The position numbers and the translations under genes are program-made. DNA of 64,000 nucleotides, from positions 1-64,000 of the forward strand of contig JAFGOY010000067.1 of assembly GCA_016926255.1 (NCBI GenBank), in the 5' to 3' direction. The notes under the pieces are model-generated. The model was not told the DNA's origin and made no database searches. It saw only the letters and a list, made by a program, of their open reading frames with translations. This document shows, one piece after another, positions 36,011 through 44,747 of this stretch; within the stretch, counting starts at the first letter, position 1; every line of letters begins with the position of its first letter. Source of the stretch: Anaerolineae bacterium. GTDB lineage: Bacteria; Chloroflexota; Anaerolineae; Aggregatilineales; UBA3940.

Positions 36011-36580
36011 TCAGGGAATGACCAAAAGCACGACCTGGGAGATCGCCCACAGTGCCAGGGCAATGATCAGGAAGTTGGTGCTCCGACCCACTCTCTTGAA
36101 CTTATAGCTGGCGATCAGGCTCTTGGTATAGACCTGCCCCAGCAGCGCCTCCCGGATGTCATCTTCGGACTGGTTCAGAAACTGGTCGGTGAACTCGTCT
36201 GGGTTGCAATCGGTGATGTGCCCGAAGAAGAAGAGATTACGCTCCTGTTGGGGGGCTTTGAGGATCGGCTTCGAGGCGAGGACCGCGAAGAAGATCGAGA
36301 TAATCAGCGAGAGAAAAAGCAGCACACCGGCAATATTGGAAAGCGTCTCACCAAGCGTCATACCGGCGCCGAATATCGCCCGGATGCCACCCCCGGACAG
36401 CGTCAGCGCAGCGGCGAGGAATGTATCGGCGGCGAGGATCAACTGGGCTTTGTTGTCAGCACGGGAAAGCTGCCCTTCGATATGGTCGAACAGCAGTGAG
36501 GCCATTTCGGTCAGCGTGCCAGGGTCGGGGAGACTTTCGGCGGGCGGAACGCTGAAAGGCGACGGCTCATTGATAGTCAT
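36011..36580 (-). CDS. PycTM-like (DUF5706) two-helix membrane protein
   Basis: A 189-aa protein. Its layout matches the PycTM/DUF5706 family: a cytoplasmic N-terminal helix ending in ISRADNKAQ-type sequence (here QLSRADNKAQLILAADTFL), a membrane hairpin, the FFFGHI signature after ERN, a helical segment (SEDDIREALLGQVYTKS) and a C-terminal helix (FLIIALALWAISQVVLLVI). In Pycsar phage defence, PycTM is activated by cyclic pyrimidine nucleotides and damages the membrane. Here no cyclase is adjacent, but a cNMP-binding kinase follows. GGAGG lies 5 bases before the ATG. Family assigned by motif recall. Confidence 0.78.
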   Translation of the reverse strand: MTINEPSPFSVPPAESLPDPGTLTEMASLLFDHIEGQLSRADNKAQLILAADTFLAAALTLSGGGIRAIFGAGMTLGETLSNIAGVLLFLSLIISIFFAVLASKPILKAPQQERNLFFFGHITDCNPDEFTDQFLNQSEDDIREALLGQVYTKSLIASYKFKRVGRSTNFLIIALALWAISQVVLLVIP

Positions 36581-36600
36581 TGCATCCTCCGCGATGATAC

Positions 36601-36626
36601 AAAAAAGGCCGCAGGGTTCTCCTGCG
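36601..36626 (-). terminator. Terminator after tRNA-Phe
   Basis: A 6-bp stem CGCAGG/CCTGCG with a 5-base loop, followed on the minus strand by GCC and six T, directly downstream of the tRNA gene. Confidence 0.85.
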
Positions 36627-36634
36627 ACCGTCAG

Positions 36635-36707
36635 TGCCGAGGCCCAGACTTGAACTGGGGACCCTTTGATTTTCAGTCAAATGCTCTACCAACTGAGCTA
36701 CCTCGGC
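36635..36707 (-). tRNA. tRNA-Phe(GAA)
   Basis: A 73-base cloverleaf: acceptor GCCGAGG/CCTCGGC, D-arm GCTC-AGTTGGTA-GAGC, anticodon stem TTTGA/TCAAA with loop CTGAAAA (anticodon GAA), T-arm CCCAG-TTCAAGT-CTGGG, discriminator A. The 3' CCA is not encoded. Confidence 0.97.
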
Positions 36708-36756
36708 GGAATGCGGGTATTATAGCGTATCCCGCACGACTGTCAAAACGAATCGA

Positions 36757-37908
36757 TCAACGATAGGGTTTGCTGACCGGGAGCGAGAAAACAAACCGCG
36801 ATCCTTCGCCGTAGGGTGTATCTTCGACTCTGATGACTCCGCCGTGCGCCTGGATCGCCGATCGGCAGTAGGCCAATCCCAGCCCGAAGCCGCGCGTGCC
36901 TTTGCGATTATCGTCAAGCTGCACGAAGCGATCAAATACCCGGCTTCGCTGGTCGGCAGGGATTCCCGGCCCCTGGTCATCAACGGCGACGAACACCTGA
37001 CCGCCTTCCTCCCAGGTGACGACCGTCACCATGCCATCGGCGCGGGTAAATTTCAAGGCATTGCCAATCAGGTTGTTGAGCACCCGCTCAAGACGTTCGG
37101 TATCACCCATAACCAGGGGAAGATCCGCACATACATGCCTGGATTCCAGTTCGATCTGTGAAGCCCAGGCTAACGGCCTGTGTTCTTCGACAATACCATC
37201 AACAATACTGCGCATGTCGATGAGGTTGACATGAAGAGAGGCAATTCCCGATTCGAGACGTTCGACGTCAAGCAGGGATTCGGTCAGGGAATACATCCGT
37301 TTGACCCCCCCAATTGCCAGGGCCAGAAAGCGCCGGGATTCGGCGTTTTGGTTGTAGGCATCGTCCGCTTCGATCATCGAAAGCGCCATCATGATCAGGT
37401 TGAGCGGGTTGCGCAGGTCATGGACGATGAAGCGCATCGTTTCCTGGCGCAGGTTGACGATCTCGGCCAGTTGATCGTGTTCGCTGGCTAATGAGCCAAG
37501 CCGTTCGAACAGGTCACGTTCCTCAGCTGCCGACTGCTTTCGGCTTTCGTCGGCGTTGAGCAGCAGGTTGACGACGGTCTGGAAGATCATTTCGCGAAAG
37601 ACGGGTTTATCGTGAAACAGGTCCCAGAACTCTTTCCGGCTGATCCCGATCAGGCGGGTCTTCTCGACCGCCATCGCTGAAGCGGTGCGTGGCCCATACT
37701 GGAGCAGGCTGACCTCGCCGAAAATCTGATCGGCAGTGCAGTAGCTCAGCACCAGCGGTGCCGATCCTTCGGCGTCTTTGATAATCGCCACCTGACCGGA
37801 AATCACCAGGTACAGTTCATTTCCCGGATCGCCTTCTTTGAAGACGTATTCACCCGGCTCATATTCCAGGACTTCCGCGTATTCGCTCCAACGGGTATCG
37901 ATCTGCAT
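36757..37908 (-). CDS. Histidine kinase with cyclic-nucleotide-binding domain
   Basis: A 383-aa soluble protein. The N-terminal cNMP-binding (CAP_ED) domain has YEPGEYVFKEGDPGNELYLV and DQIFGEVSLLQYGPRTASA, close to the phosphate-binding cassette. The kinase core follows: H-box RFIVHDLRNPLN (about residue 190), N-box LNNLIGNALKF, G1 VDDQGPGIP, G2 GFGLGLAYC. It would autophosphorylate in response to a nucleotide or redox ligand. The ATG at 37908 fits the domain start, though its Shine-Dalgarno is weak. No response regulator is adjacent; a receiver protein lies at 38902. Confidence 0.9.
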   Translation of the reverse strand: MQIDTRWSEYAEVLEYEPGEYVFKEGDPGNELYLVISGQVAIIKDAEGSAPLVLSYCTADQIFGEVSLLQYGPRTASAMAVEKTRLIGISRKEFWDLFHDKPVFREMIFQTVVNLLLNADESRKQSAAEERDLFERLGSLASEHDQLAEIVNLRQETMRFIVHDLRNPLNLIMMALSMIEADDAYNQNAESRRFLALAIGGVKRMYSLTESLLDVERLESGIASLHVNLIDMRSIVDGIVEEHRPLAWASQIELESRHVCADLPLVMGDTERLERVLNNLIGNALKFTRADGMVTVVTWEEGGQVFVAVDDQGPGIPADQRSRVFDRFVQLDDNRKGTRGFGLGLAYCRSAIQAHGGVIRVEDTPYGEGSRFVFSLPVSKPYR

Positions 37909-38168
37909 CGGGTGTTCAACATTTCTTTCAGATAGTGGGCAGCCTACAATGTCGGCTGATATTGTACATGAATCCAGACGTAAGCGCGAAGTAATAAACC
38001 TCACGACTCGCCGGGGAAATATCACCTTCTCGACTGCCGGTGATTACAAATATGTAACAGCTCAACCAGGCGGTCTTTGTGCCCCGACAGACACCCCGGA
38101 GATGTCTGTAGACCTCACGGCTGGTTTATGGTATCGTTTCGTGCATATTCCAGAACGAGAGGACAAAA

Positions 38169-38747
38169 ATGTTCCACCAGATATCCCTCGCCATGTCAAA
38201 CCGGATGCACGAACTTGAAGAAAAGGATGCCATAGATCGCCAGGATGGCACGCCGCGCTTGCAGCGGCTGCGACAGATTCCACCAGAAACAGGCAAATTC
38301 CTGGCGCTGCTCGCCGCGAGCGCCCCGTCCGGGGAGATCGTGGAGATAGGAACCAGTGCAGGGTATTCGACAATGTGGCTGTCATTGGCCAGGCGGCACA
38401 TCACCACGTTTGAAATCCTGCCTGAAAAGGCCGCATTAGCACGAGAAACGTTCAAAGCGGCAGGGATCGAGGAGCAGGTCACCCTGATCGAGGGAGATGC
38501 ACGGGATCATCTCAACTCTATTCACAATGCCGCCTTCAGCTTTCTTGACGCAGAAAAAGACGCGTACGAAGCCTGCTACAACCTGATAATCCCCAGGATC
38601 AAACCGGGCGGAATACTTGCCGCCGACAATGCTATCAACCATGCGCCAACACTCCAGCCCTGGATGGACTGTGTGCTGGAGGACAGGCGTGTCGATGCGC
38701 TGATCGTACCAATCGGCAAAGGCGTATTCGTGTGCCGTAAGATATAA
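38169..38747 (+). CDS. SAM-dependent O-methyltransferase
   Basis: A 192-aa protein of the class I O-methyltransferase family 3 type. The SAM-binding motif is [15 protein letters not shown] near residue 58; then [23 protein letters not shown] and the metal-ligand region [15 protein letters not shown], with DNAINH further on. The acceptor is unknown. AGAGGA precedes the ATG. Confidence 0.9.
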   Translation: MFHQISLAMSNRMHELEEKDAIDRQDGTPRLQRLRQIPPETGKFLALLAASAPSGEIVEIGTSAGYSTMWLSLARRHITTFEILPEKAALARETFKAAGIEEQVTLIEGDARDHLNSIHNAAFSFLDAEKDAYEACYNLIIPRIKPGGILAADNAINHAPTLQPWMDCVLEDRRVDALIVPIGKGVFVCRKI

Positions 38748-38901
38748 AACTCCCCGGATTGAGAACCGATACTATGTGTGAACCGGGATACTACTACCTG
38801 TCCAGTTGGAGCGAAATGAACCCAATAGGAGGTAGGTCTGATTGCATAGTGACTGGCACCTGTTAAAATTCTGAGTAGGATGATTATTGGTAGTAAGCAA
38901 C

Positions 38902-39381
38902 ATGAGTGAATCAGTATTGAAGTGGTTATTTGGGATGGCTGACAAAGCAAAAAACACCAACGGAAAATCGATGACGTGGTTGGTCGTTGAAGATGACTAC
39001 GCCATTCGAAATATCCTCGACGCGATGTGCGAGTTGTGGAACTTCAACATTGTTGTTTTCGAGGATGGCTATAAGGTGAGCGCCTACCTGGAAAGCGAAT
39101 CGCTCCCCGAACCGGTTCCCGATATCGCCCTGCTGGATATCCGCATCCCCGGACCCTGGGGTCACGAGGTCGCAGCAAAAATCCGGCAGCACCCGCATAT
39201 CAAAGATATCGGGATTGTCTTGATGACCGCCTACGAACTGTCGAACGCCGACCGGGAAAAGTATCTGAATACGGCTGAGGCAGACATGCTGATGGGTAAA
39301 CCGCTGCCGCCCATGGACGAAATGCTCGAACTGGTCAAGTCGATTGTCGAGAAAAGGCAGTCAGCCGGAACAAGTCACTAG
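38902..39381 (+). CDS. Receiver-domain response regulator
   Basis: A 159-aa protein consisting of one REC domain after a short N-terminal segment. Acid pocket VVEDD; phosphoacceptor Asp in LLDIRIPG; conserved Thr in VLMTAYEL; Lys in GKPLPP. No output domain is present, so it may relay phosphate or act through contacts, perhaps with the cNMP-binding histidine kinase at 36757. A TTG at 38887 with AGGA upstream is an alternative start, adding five residues. Confidence 0.85.
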   Translation: MSESVLKWLFGMADKAKNTNGKSMTWLVVEDDYAIRNILDAMCELWNFNIVVFEDGYKVSAYLESESLPEPVPDIALLDIRIPGPWGHEVAAKIRQHPHIKDIGIVLMTAYELSNADREKYLNTAEADMLMGKPLPPMDEMLELVKSIVEKRQSAGTSH

Positions 39382-40199
39382 GAAATTCCAAGTTCAACAA
39401 GCCACTCATGGATCGTCTCTACTGTGCGCACCGTAGAGGGCTCCATCATCAGGTTGTGTGCTTCCCCTTCGATTACCCGATAATCGGCACCATAGAAAGC
39501 CGCCGACCGACGCTGCTTGCGCTCCGGGATGACGGCATCGGCACCGCCTGCCAGCCAGAGCAGCGGCGTCTCGACCGACCGGGACGGCTGCCAGAACAGC
39601 GGGTTATATTGAAGCAGCACCAGCAGCGACTCCGGGCCAACCTGTGTATGTAAATCTTTGGGAGTGATCAGCGCCCGCCGGGTGATCAGGGCGCGGGCGG
39701 CGCTCTCCGGGGAGCGGACGACGGGGGCCGCCGACAGGGTGGCAAGACTCATCAGCGTGCCGACCGGGTCCATCAGTGCGTAGCCAGCAACCTGAAGCAG
39801 CATATCACGGGCAGGCCAGGGAGCGACAAGGACTGCCGCAGGGAGGTCTTCGACGGGTTTTTTGAGATACCGCTGGATCAGCGCCCCACCCATGCTGTGG
39901 CCGATCACAATTGGCGGGGTATCGAAGCGGGCGATTTCCGCCTTGAGGAATTCGAGATAATAGCCCAGGGTACACCGGCGGATCGGCCTCTGGACGGGCG
40001 ATCCAGCATGGCCGGGGAGACTGTGAGCGGTCGATTCCCAGCCCCATTCGGCAAGCTGATCCTGCCAGGGTTCCCAGCACCACGCACCATGCCACATCCC
40101 ATGCTGAAAGAGGATGGGCGTCTCGAAACGCTTCTTCTCCGGCGTGTAGACGACTCGCTCGATCCCGTCTTCGACGGTCTGCGTGACGTGGTGGCTCAT
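39378..40199 (-). CDS. Alpha/beta hydrolase
   Basis: A 273-aa protein. The oxyanion-hole motif is QHGMWHGAWCWE, the nucleophile elbow GHSMGG (Ser near residue 104), and the triad His is in EGEAHNLM near the end. The likely Asp is in LAGGADAVIP. It is a serine hydrolase of unknown substrate. The ATG at 40199 has AAGG upstream; the TTG at 40202 would add one residue. The stop overlaps the end of the convergent response regulator gene. Confidence 0.9.
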   Translation of the reverse strand: MSHHVTQTVEDGIERVVYTPEKKRFETPILFQHGMWHGAWCWEPWQDQLAEWGWESTAHSLPGHAGSPVQRPIRRCTLGYYLEFLKAEIARFDTPPIVIGHSMGGALIQRYLKKPVEDLPAAVLVAPWPARDMLLQVAGYALMDPVGTLMSLATLSAAPVVRSPESAARALITRRALITPKDLHTQVGPESLLVLLQYNPLFWQPSRSVETPLLWLAGGADAVIPERKQRRSAAFYGADYRVIEGEAHNLMMEPSTVRTVETIHEWLVELGIS

Positions 40200-40226
40200 C
40201 AATTTACCTTATAGCGACTGCCGCAA

Positions 40227-40652
40227 TCAGAACCAGTTTCGCAGCCCCAGGCCAAGCTCGGCGCACAGCGAGAAAAAGCGGCGCAGCTCGACAATCTCAC
40301 CGGTGGTATACTCCCGCGAACGCCACACCTCGTTCTGGATATCGGCGAGCACCTGTTCAGGGTCGCAGCGATTGAACGCCTCAGCCATCTTTTCGACCGT
40401 TTCCGGCGCGATCCATTCCTGGTAAAGGCTCTCGCCGGTAATGTAGCTAACCAGCGTGGCATAATGCTTGCCGTGAAAACTTCCGCCGTTGTGACTGAAC
40501 AAACCGCCCATCAGGTAGATATTGGCTTGCTCAAAGGCTTCTAAATCCTTGCCGTTCAAATCTTCACCCGGTGTGCGGGCCGCGAATGTATCTAACCCGG
40601 CTCGTTCAAGTGGATCATGTTCGCGGTCTTCAAAATCAAACTCCAGGGTCAT
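40227..40652 (-). CDS. Hypothetical protein
   Basis: A 141-aa, acidic, soluble, mostly helical protein without a family I recognise. It has the phrase GGLFSHNGGSFHGKHYATLV in the middle and a C-terminal helical run (AEAFNRCDPEQVLADIQ). It shares a TGATG junction with the upstream zinc-ribbon gene, so the two are co-translated and may act together. Confidence 0.65.
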   Translation of the reverse strand: MTLEFDFEDREHDPLERAGLDTFAARTPGEDLNGKDLEAFEQANIYLMGGLFSHNGGSFHGKHYATLVSYITGESLYQEWIAPETVEKMAEAFNRCDPEQVLADIQNEVWRSREYTTGEIVELRRFFSLCAELGLGLRNWF

Positions 40653-41146
40653 CAAATGCGTACCTTACCTTGTCCATTGCAGTGTGTACAGGTTTCGTGT
40701 CTGGTGATCTTTCCGCTTCCCCACTTGCCGATATGCTCGGAGGCATTGATAAACGGGTAGCCAGTTTGATACGGCTGATCGGGAAACAGGCTGTCCATTT
40801 TACCGCCACATGTGAGACACGCAACTGCAAAAGTCGTCCCGATCGGCAGCCCCCCTTCCCCGACCGGCTGGGAAGCAAAGTATTCCAGTACGAAGCCCTT
40901 GCCGCCGCAGTCCGGGCAGGTTTCCTTCAGCCAGACCTCCCCCGTTCCCTTACACATGCGGCAGTCGACCAGGTCACTCTGGATTTCGATGTCGCCCCCG
41001 GCGACGTTGACACTGCCTTCCACGCTGCCACCGACATTAACATCTATCGACTGGCCGGCAGGAGGAGAGGACAGGGACCTGCCACATGACGGGCAAAACC
41101 GCGCACCGGATGGAACGGACGCACCACACTCACAGGTTCTCGCCAT
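40652..41146 (-). CDS. Multi-zinc-ribbon protein with DnaJ-like CxxCxGxG repeats
   Basis: A 164-aa protein. An N-terminal zinc ribbon (CECGASVPSGARFCPSCG) is followed by a glycine/valine-rich beta segment (SIDVNVGGSVEGSVNVAGG) and DnaJ-type repeats CRMCKGTGEV, CPDCGGKGF, CLTCGG and CTHCNGQGKV. Such repeats bind zinc and may act in protein binding. It is not a true DnaJ, as no J domain is present. GGGGG lies 7 bases before the ATG at 41146. It is coupled to the next gene. Confidence 0.78.
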   Translation of the reverse strand: MARTCECGASVPSGARFCPSCGRSLSSPPAGQSIDVNVGGSVEGSVNVAGGDIEIQSDLVDCRMCKGTGEVWLKETCPDCGGKGFVLEYFASQPVGEGGLPIGTTFAVACLTCGGKMDSLFPDQPYQTGYPFINASEHIGKWGSGKITRHETCTHCNGQGKVRI

Positions 41147-41321
41147 GCTGACCCCCGATCTGGAAACCACCACGTCAGGCTTTATTGTATGGGAATAGGC
41201 GAGATTGTAAAGTATGCCGGACGGGCAGGGGTCATATTCCCGCCCGGCACCGGGTTTGCGGAGAAGAAAAGCAGCATGTGGGGCAGCGAGCGGATCTCCG
41301 CCCCACAGCTTCGATCAACGC

Positions 41322-42209
41322 TTAAATATCGAGGGCTACTTCGTCCATCTTCTTGTTCTCGTTATTCCAGCTCTGGATCACAGTGGGGACTCGCAAGCCG
41401 GGATTCTCATAGATCGACCGTATCTCCCCAAAGTCAGGCGACTCGCCGGTGGTAAGCCTGGCCGCCCGGTCGAGCAGCGCCCATTCTTCTTCACTGTGAT
41501 CGGGGCCGCCGAGCATCAACCCCCAGCAGTCCCAGGGCAGCAGTTCAACCTTGTTCAGTGCGGCCAGATCGCGCAGCAGGTTGCCTTCGATGAAGTCAAG
41601 CCCGTGCATGTCGAAGATGCCGAACTTCTCCGGGTCGACTTCACCGGCGCGGGCGGGCGTCCAACCCTGACCGGCCACCACAAACTGATCGCGGGGAACG
41701 TCGTTTGTATCGAAGGTGATCTTCAACTGCTCCTGCTGGAAGGTATCCAACTGGGCATCGACCAGCCGCCAGCGTTTCTGACCGGAATCCCAGTATTCGC
41801 CGCTCCAGTGATCCTCGTAATGATCGGGTAAAAAGTACGTTCCGAACCCACAGCGGGCGCGGGCCGGGATTCCTTTGTGCCTAAGCAGGGCAACGAACAG
41901 CACCGAGAAATCGCGGCAGTTGCCGATCAGCTTCTTCTCTAATGGGCGAGCAGCCGTCGAGGGGCGGTCGTCTTTCTCGCGGATGCGGGCCAGCATGTCA
42001 TCCGCTGCGCGGATATTCACTTCGGCCTGTTTGATGCTCTCGTCAGCTTCGACACCATACCTGTCCATCCAGAAAATGTGGATCATCCAGCCCTGGACAA
42101 GCTCACACAATGCGGGGATGTCATCGGGCAGATTGCCGAGCCACTCAGCATGAGCGCTCACGTCGGTCATCACGCCCGGCTGGGCATAATAGGTCAACTC
42201 GTTTGCCAT
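41322..42209 (-). CDS. Transglutaminase-like protein
   Basis: A 295-aa protein with the transglutaminase/protease core. The catalytic Cys is in IGNCRDFSVLFVALLRHKGIP, His in YEDHWSGEYWD, and Asp in WRLVDAQLD. The rest is mostly helical with a C-terminal segment of unknown role. No signal peptide is seen, so it is probably cytoplasmic. AGGAG lies 8 bases before the ATG. Confidence 0.88.
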   Translation of the reverse strand: MANELTYYAQPGVMTDVSAHAEWLGNLPDDIPALCELVQGWMIHIFWMDRYGVEADESIKQAEVNIRAADDMLARIREKDDRPSTAARPLEKKLIGNCRDFSVLFVALLRHKGIPARARCGFGTYFLPDHYEDHWSGEYWDSGQKRWRLVDAQLDTFQQEQLKITFDTNDVPRDQFVVAGQGWTPARAGEVDPEKFGIFDMHGLDFIEGNLLRDLAALNKVELLPWDCWGLMLGGPDHSEEEWALLDRAARLTTGESPDFGEIRSIYENPGLRVPTVIQSWNNENKKMDEVALDI

Positions 42210-42362
42210 CGTTTATTCTCCTGAATACTTTTTATGACTGAGGAACTTCGTCGCGACGTGTGACTATTATAGACCACTTGTTCGGGTGTATCAATGAGCA
42301 AAAAGTGGGATGTTCAGGGAAAACAGGGTAAAATACACTTCCAATCAGATGGTTTTTTTCGG

Positions 42363-42393
42363 CCCTGTCAGCACAGGGCTTTTTGTTTTTTTA
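42363..42393 (+). terminator. Orphan intrinsic terminator before ftsZ
   Basis: A 7-bp stem GCCCTGT/ACAGGGC with a 4-base loop, followed by TTTTTGTTTTTTT. It points toward ftsZ but lies upstream of the ftsZ promoter, and no plus-strand gene lies upstream for 2.9 kb. Confidence 0.8.
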
Positions 42394-42414
42394 TGCAGCT
42401 CGGCCTGTGGTAGT

Positions 42415-42443
42415 TGCGCATTTTGCCCGTTTTGCATAATATG
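42415..42443 (+). promoter_or_regulatory. Probable ftsZ promoter
   Basis: TTGCGC (42415-42420), a 17-base spacer, then TAATAT (42438-42443). It gives an untranslated leader of about 95 bases before the ATG at 42546. Confidence 0.5.
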
Positions 42444-42545
42444 TACCTAACTGCACCTGTGCGAGATTTAAAGCAGCAGTCGAGTATCAACTATAGATTG
42501 GTCGGGGAGGTCACCCGCGTTTCCGGTTGGTTGAGGAGAGAAGCA

Positions 42546-43658
42546 ATGGCGGAGGGAAGTCGAAGGGCACCTATGTCCTATGCGAAGATAAAAGTCATCG
42601 GCGTCGGCGGCGCCGGGAATAACGCAGTAAACCGCATGATCACCGAGGGAATGGCTGGTGTTGATTTCATCACTGTCAATACCGACGCCCAGGCGCTCGA
42701 CGCGTCGCTGGCGAAGACGCGCTTACAGGTCGGCAAGAAGCTCACGCGCGGGCTGGGCGCGGGCGGCGACCCGGAGGTCGGGAGGAAAGCAGCAGAGGAA
42801 TCACGCGAGGAACTGTCGCAGGCGGTTGGAGAAGCAGACATGATCTTCATCACCGCCGGGATCGGCGGCGGAACCGGAACGGGCGCATCGCCGATTATTG
42901 CCGACATCGCGCGGAAGGCGGGCGCGCTGGCAATTGGCGTGGTAACCCGTCCCTTCTCCTTCGAAGGCAGGCAGCGCGAACGCGTCGCCGCCGAGGGAAT
43001 TGAACGCCTTAAAAACGCGGTCGACACCCTGATCGTGATTCAGAACGACCGGCTGTTGAAGATCGTCGACAAGCGGGCGAGCCTGCACGAAGCATTCTCC
43101 ACCGCCGACGACGTGCTCCGGCAGGGCATTCAGGGGATCAGCGAGTTGATTACCGTCCCGGGGCTGATCAACCTCGACTTTGCCGACGTGCGCACCATTA
43201 TGAGCGAAGGCGGCGCGGCATTGATGGCCGTTGGCGCGGCATCCGGCGAGGATCGCGCCCGCAAAGCAGCACAGCAGGCGATTACCAACGAACTGCTCGA
43301 CGTGACGATCAACGGAGCGAGCGGTATCCTGTTCAACGTGACGGGCGGCGTCGACATGAGCCTGTACGAAGTCAACCAGGCAGCGGAGATCATCAAGGAG
43401 ACTGCCGATCCAAACGCCAACCTGATTTTCGGCGCGGTGATCGACGAAGCCATGGGCGATACGATGCGCATCACGGTCATTGCCACCGGCTTCGGGCAGA
43501 TCAGGACGTCGCGGCCACGCTTCCGCACCGAGGCGGTGCCTCAGGATCTTCAGCGCCCGCTGACCATCGACGAGCAGCCCGCTGCCCCGCGTGACTACGA
43601 AGAAAACCTGGAGATGCCCGCCTTCCTGCGGCGGCGCAACCGCGACCAGGGACAGTAG
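42546..43658 (+). CDS. ftsZ: Cell division protein FtsZ
   Basis: A 370-aa tubulin-like GTPase that forms the division ring. Nucleotide-binding motifs: [15 protein letters not shown], the tubulin signature [13 protein letters not shown], and the T7 loop [11 protein letters not shown] with the catalytic Asp. The C-terminal core peptide for partner binding is [15 protein letters not shown] precedes the ATG at 42546 by 8 bases; a second ATG at 42573 is a weaker choice. It is transcribed alone and separate from ftsQA. Confidence 0.97.
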   Translation: MAEGSRRAPMSYAKIKVIGVGGAGNNAVNRMITEGMAGVDFITVNTDAQALDASLAKTRLQVGKKLTRGLGAGGDPEVGRKAAEESREELSQAVGEADMIFITAGIGGGTGTGASPIIADIARKAGALAIGVVTRPFSFEGRQRERVAAEGIERLKNAVDTLIVIQNDRLLKIVDKRASLHEAFSTADDVLRQGIQGISELITVPGLINLDFADVRTIMSEGGAALMAVGAASGEDRARKAAQQAITNELLDVTINGASGILFNVTGGVDMSLYEVNQAAEIIKETADPNANLIFGAVIDEAMGDTMRITVIATGFGQIRTSRPRFRTEAVPQDLQRPLTIDEQPAAPRDYEENLEMPAFLRRRNRDQGQ

Positions 43659-43685
43659 TCACAGGTACTTATTCCTTAACCATTG

Positions 43686-43720
43686 ACGCCCTGTTCATTT
43701 GAACGGGGCGTTTTTATTTT
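43686..43720 (+). terminator. Terminator after ftsZ
   Basis: An 11-bp stem ACGCCCTGTTC/GAACGGGGCGT (one G-U) followed by TTTTATTTTT. It lies 28 bases after the ftsZ stop. Confidence 0.88.
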
Positions 43721-44571
43721 TGACCGAACAGTGCTTCGTGGGGGAAGTGTAGATATTCCGGCTGCACCTGCCCCATTTCCAGGGCGTGCTTGTTCAGGCG
43801 TTCGAACTCACGGTGAGTCTCGCTGAGTTGATCAAGCTGAAGCGCGGTCGGCTCGGTAGTAAAGATGGCGATTGTCGTCGTATAGACATCGGTGACACTG
43901 CACAACCAGCGGCCCCCTTCGATCTGCGTATAACGCACCTTCTCACCATCGGGCAGCTTTTGCGAATGCTCCAGACTCTTGATCAGCGAGGCGAGGATAT
44001 CTTTGCCAAGCACGAAACTACCCAGCGTTCTGATCGCCCGCCCCGACCAGTTATCGACAATCAATATACCTTCGATTTTGGCCTGATGCTGCCTGAGCAG
44101 GAAATCGGTATGCCCCTCCCCGGCCACCCGCTGCCAGGCATCCGATTCGGGATTGCGATCCATCAGGCGCATGATCACGGCGTGCTGCTCGCTGAAGCGG
44201 GTGAACAGCGCCTCGAATTGGGCCTGGTTGATCTTACCCGTCGCAAGGTCTTCGGTAACCTGGGCCATCTTTTCCTGAAGCCTCGCCAGTGCTTTCCCGG
44301 GATTCTCAGGAAGTTGATCGGCGCGTTCAGGGCCGAGATCGGAGAGATCGATTGCGCTGAGGTCTTCAATGGTAAATGGGCTGACACTCGGCAGCGGCTC
44401 CGAGGGAGGCTCCGGCTCTGAGGGAGGCGGCGGCTCAGGTTCCGGCTCTGGTGCCGGTCGTTCCGGTTCGAATTTCTCTTTGTTCAAGCGGTTGAGCAGC
44501 GACCGTGCCGAAGGGGAAACCTCGAAGGGCTTTTCGTCTTTCTGGTTGGGGTCATCTGGATAGTCTGACAT
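43714..44571 (-). CDS. Hypothetical protein with roadblock-like C-terminal region
   Basis: A 285-aa protein. Residues about 35-60 are a Pro/Glu-rich linker, then a helical stretch with NPGKALARLQEKMAQVTEDL and an acidic spacer. The C-terminal about 110 residues (GILIVDNWSGRAIRTL, WLCSVTDVYTTTIAIF) have the alternating strands seen in roadblock/LC7-type modules, which bind GTPases. This resemblance is weak. The ATG at 44571 is chosen. The gene is convergent with ftsZ and shares its terminator. Confidence 0.65.
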   Translation of the reverse strand: MSDYPDDPNQKDEKPFEVSPSARSLLNRLNKEKFEPERPAPEPEPEPPPPSEPEPPSEPLPSVSPFTIEDLSAIDLSDLGPERADQLPENPGKALARLQEKMAQVTEDLATGKINQAQFEALFTRFSEQHAVIMRLMDRNPESDAWQRVAGEGHTDFLLRQHQAKIEGILIVDNWSGRAIRTLGSFVLGKDILASLIKSLEHSQKLPDGEKVRYTQIEGGRWLCSVTDVYTTTIAIFTTEPTALQLDQLSETHREFERLNKHALEMGQVQPEYLHFPHEALFGQK

Positions 44572-44651
44572 CACCGAACTTCCCACCTGCTTATCCCGAT
44601 CATATCACCCCGCAGCGCAGTATTCGCCAGTACGTTGGGGCTAAATCATGA

Positions 44652-44679
44652 TGGACAATGTATCTATCCTGACTATAAT
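44652..44679 (+). promoter_or_regulatory. Promoter of the adenylate cyclase gene
   Basis: TGGACA (44652-44657), a 16-base spacer and a perfect TATAAT (44674-44679), about 68 bases before the ATG. Confidence 0.65.
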
Positions 44680-44747
44680 GTGAGCAGGATAAACCTGCCA
44701 GTTCTCACCTGACGACAATGATACACCTTTCCCGGACGGAGTGGTAA

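Larger units (their letters stand above)
42210..42545. other. ftsZ upstream region with an orphan terminator
   Basis: A 336-base gap between the transglutaminase-like gene (minus) and ftsZ (plus). It contains a plus-strand terminator hairpin (42363-42393) and, after it, the ftsZ promoter (42415-42443). No open reading frame is convincing. A short non-coding transcript ending at the terminator is possible but not shown. Confidence 0.5.

Noticed and set aside
36011-36580. Complete Pycsar defence operon
   Set aside because: No stand-alone pyrimidine cyclase gene is next to the PycTM-like gene; the only cyclase is 8 kb away with adenine-type residues and GAF domains.
42210-42545. Replication origin near ftsZ
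   Set aside because: No cluster of DnaA boxes (TTATCCACA-like) or dnaA/dnaN genes nearby.
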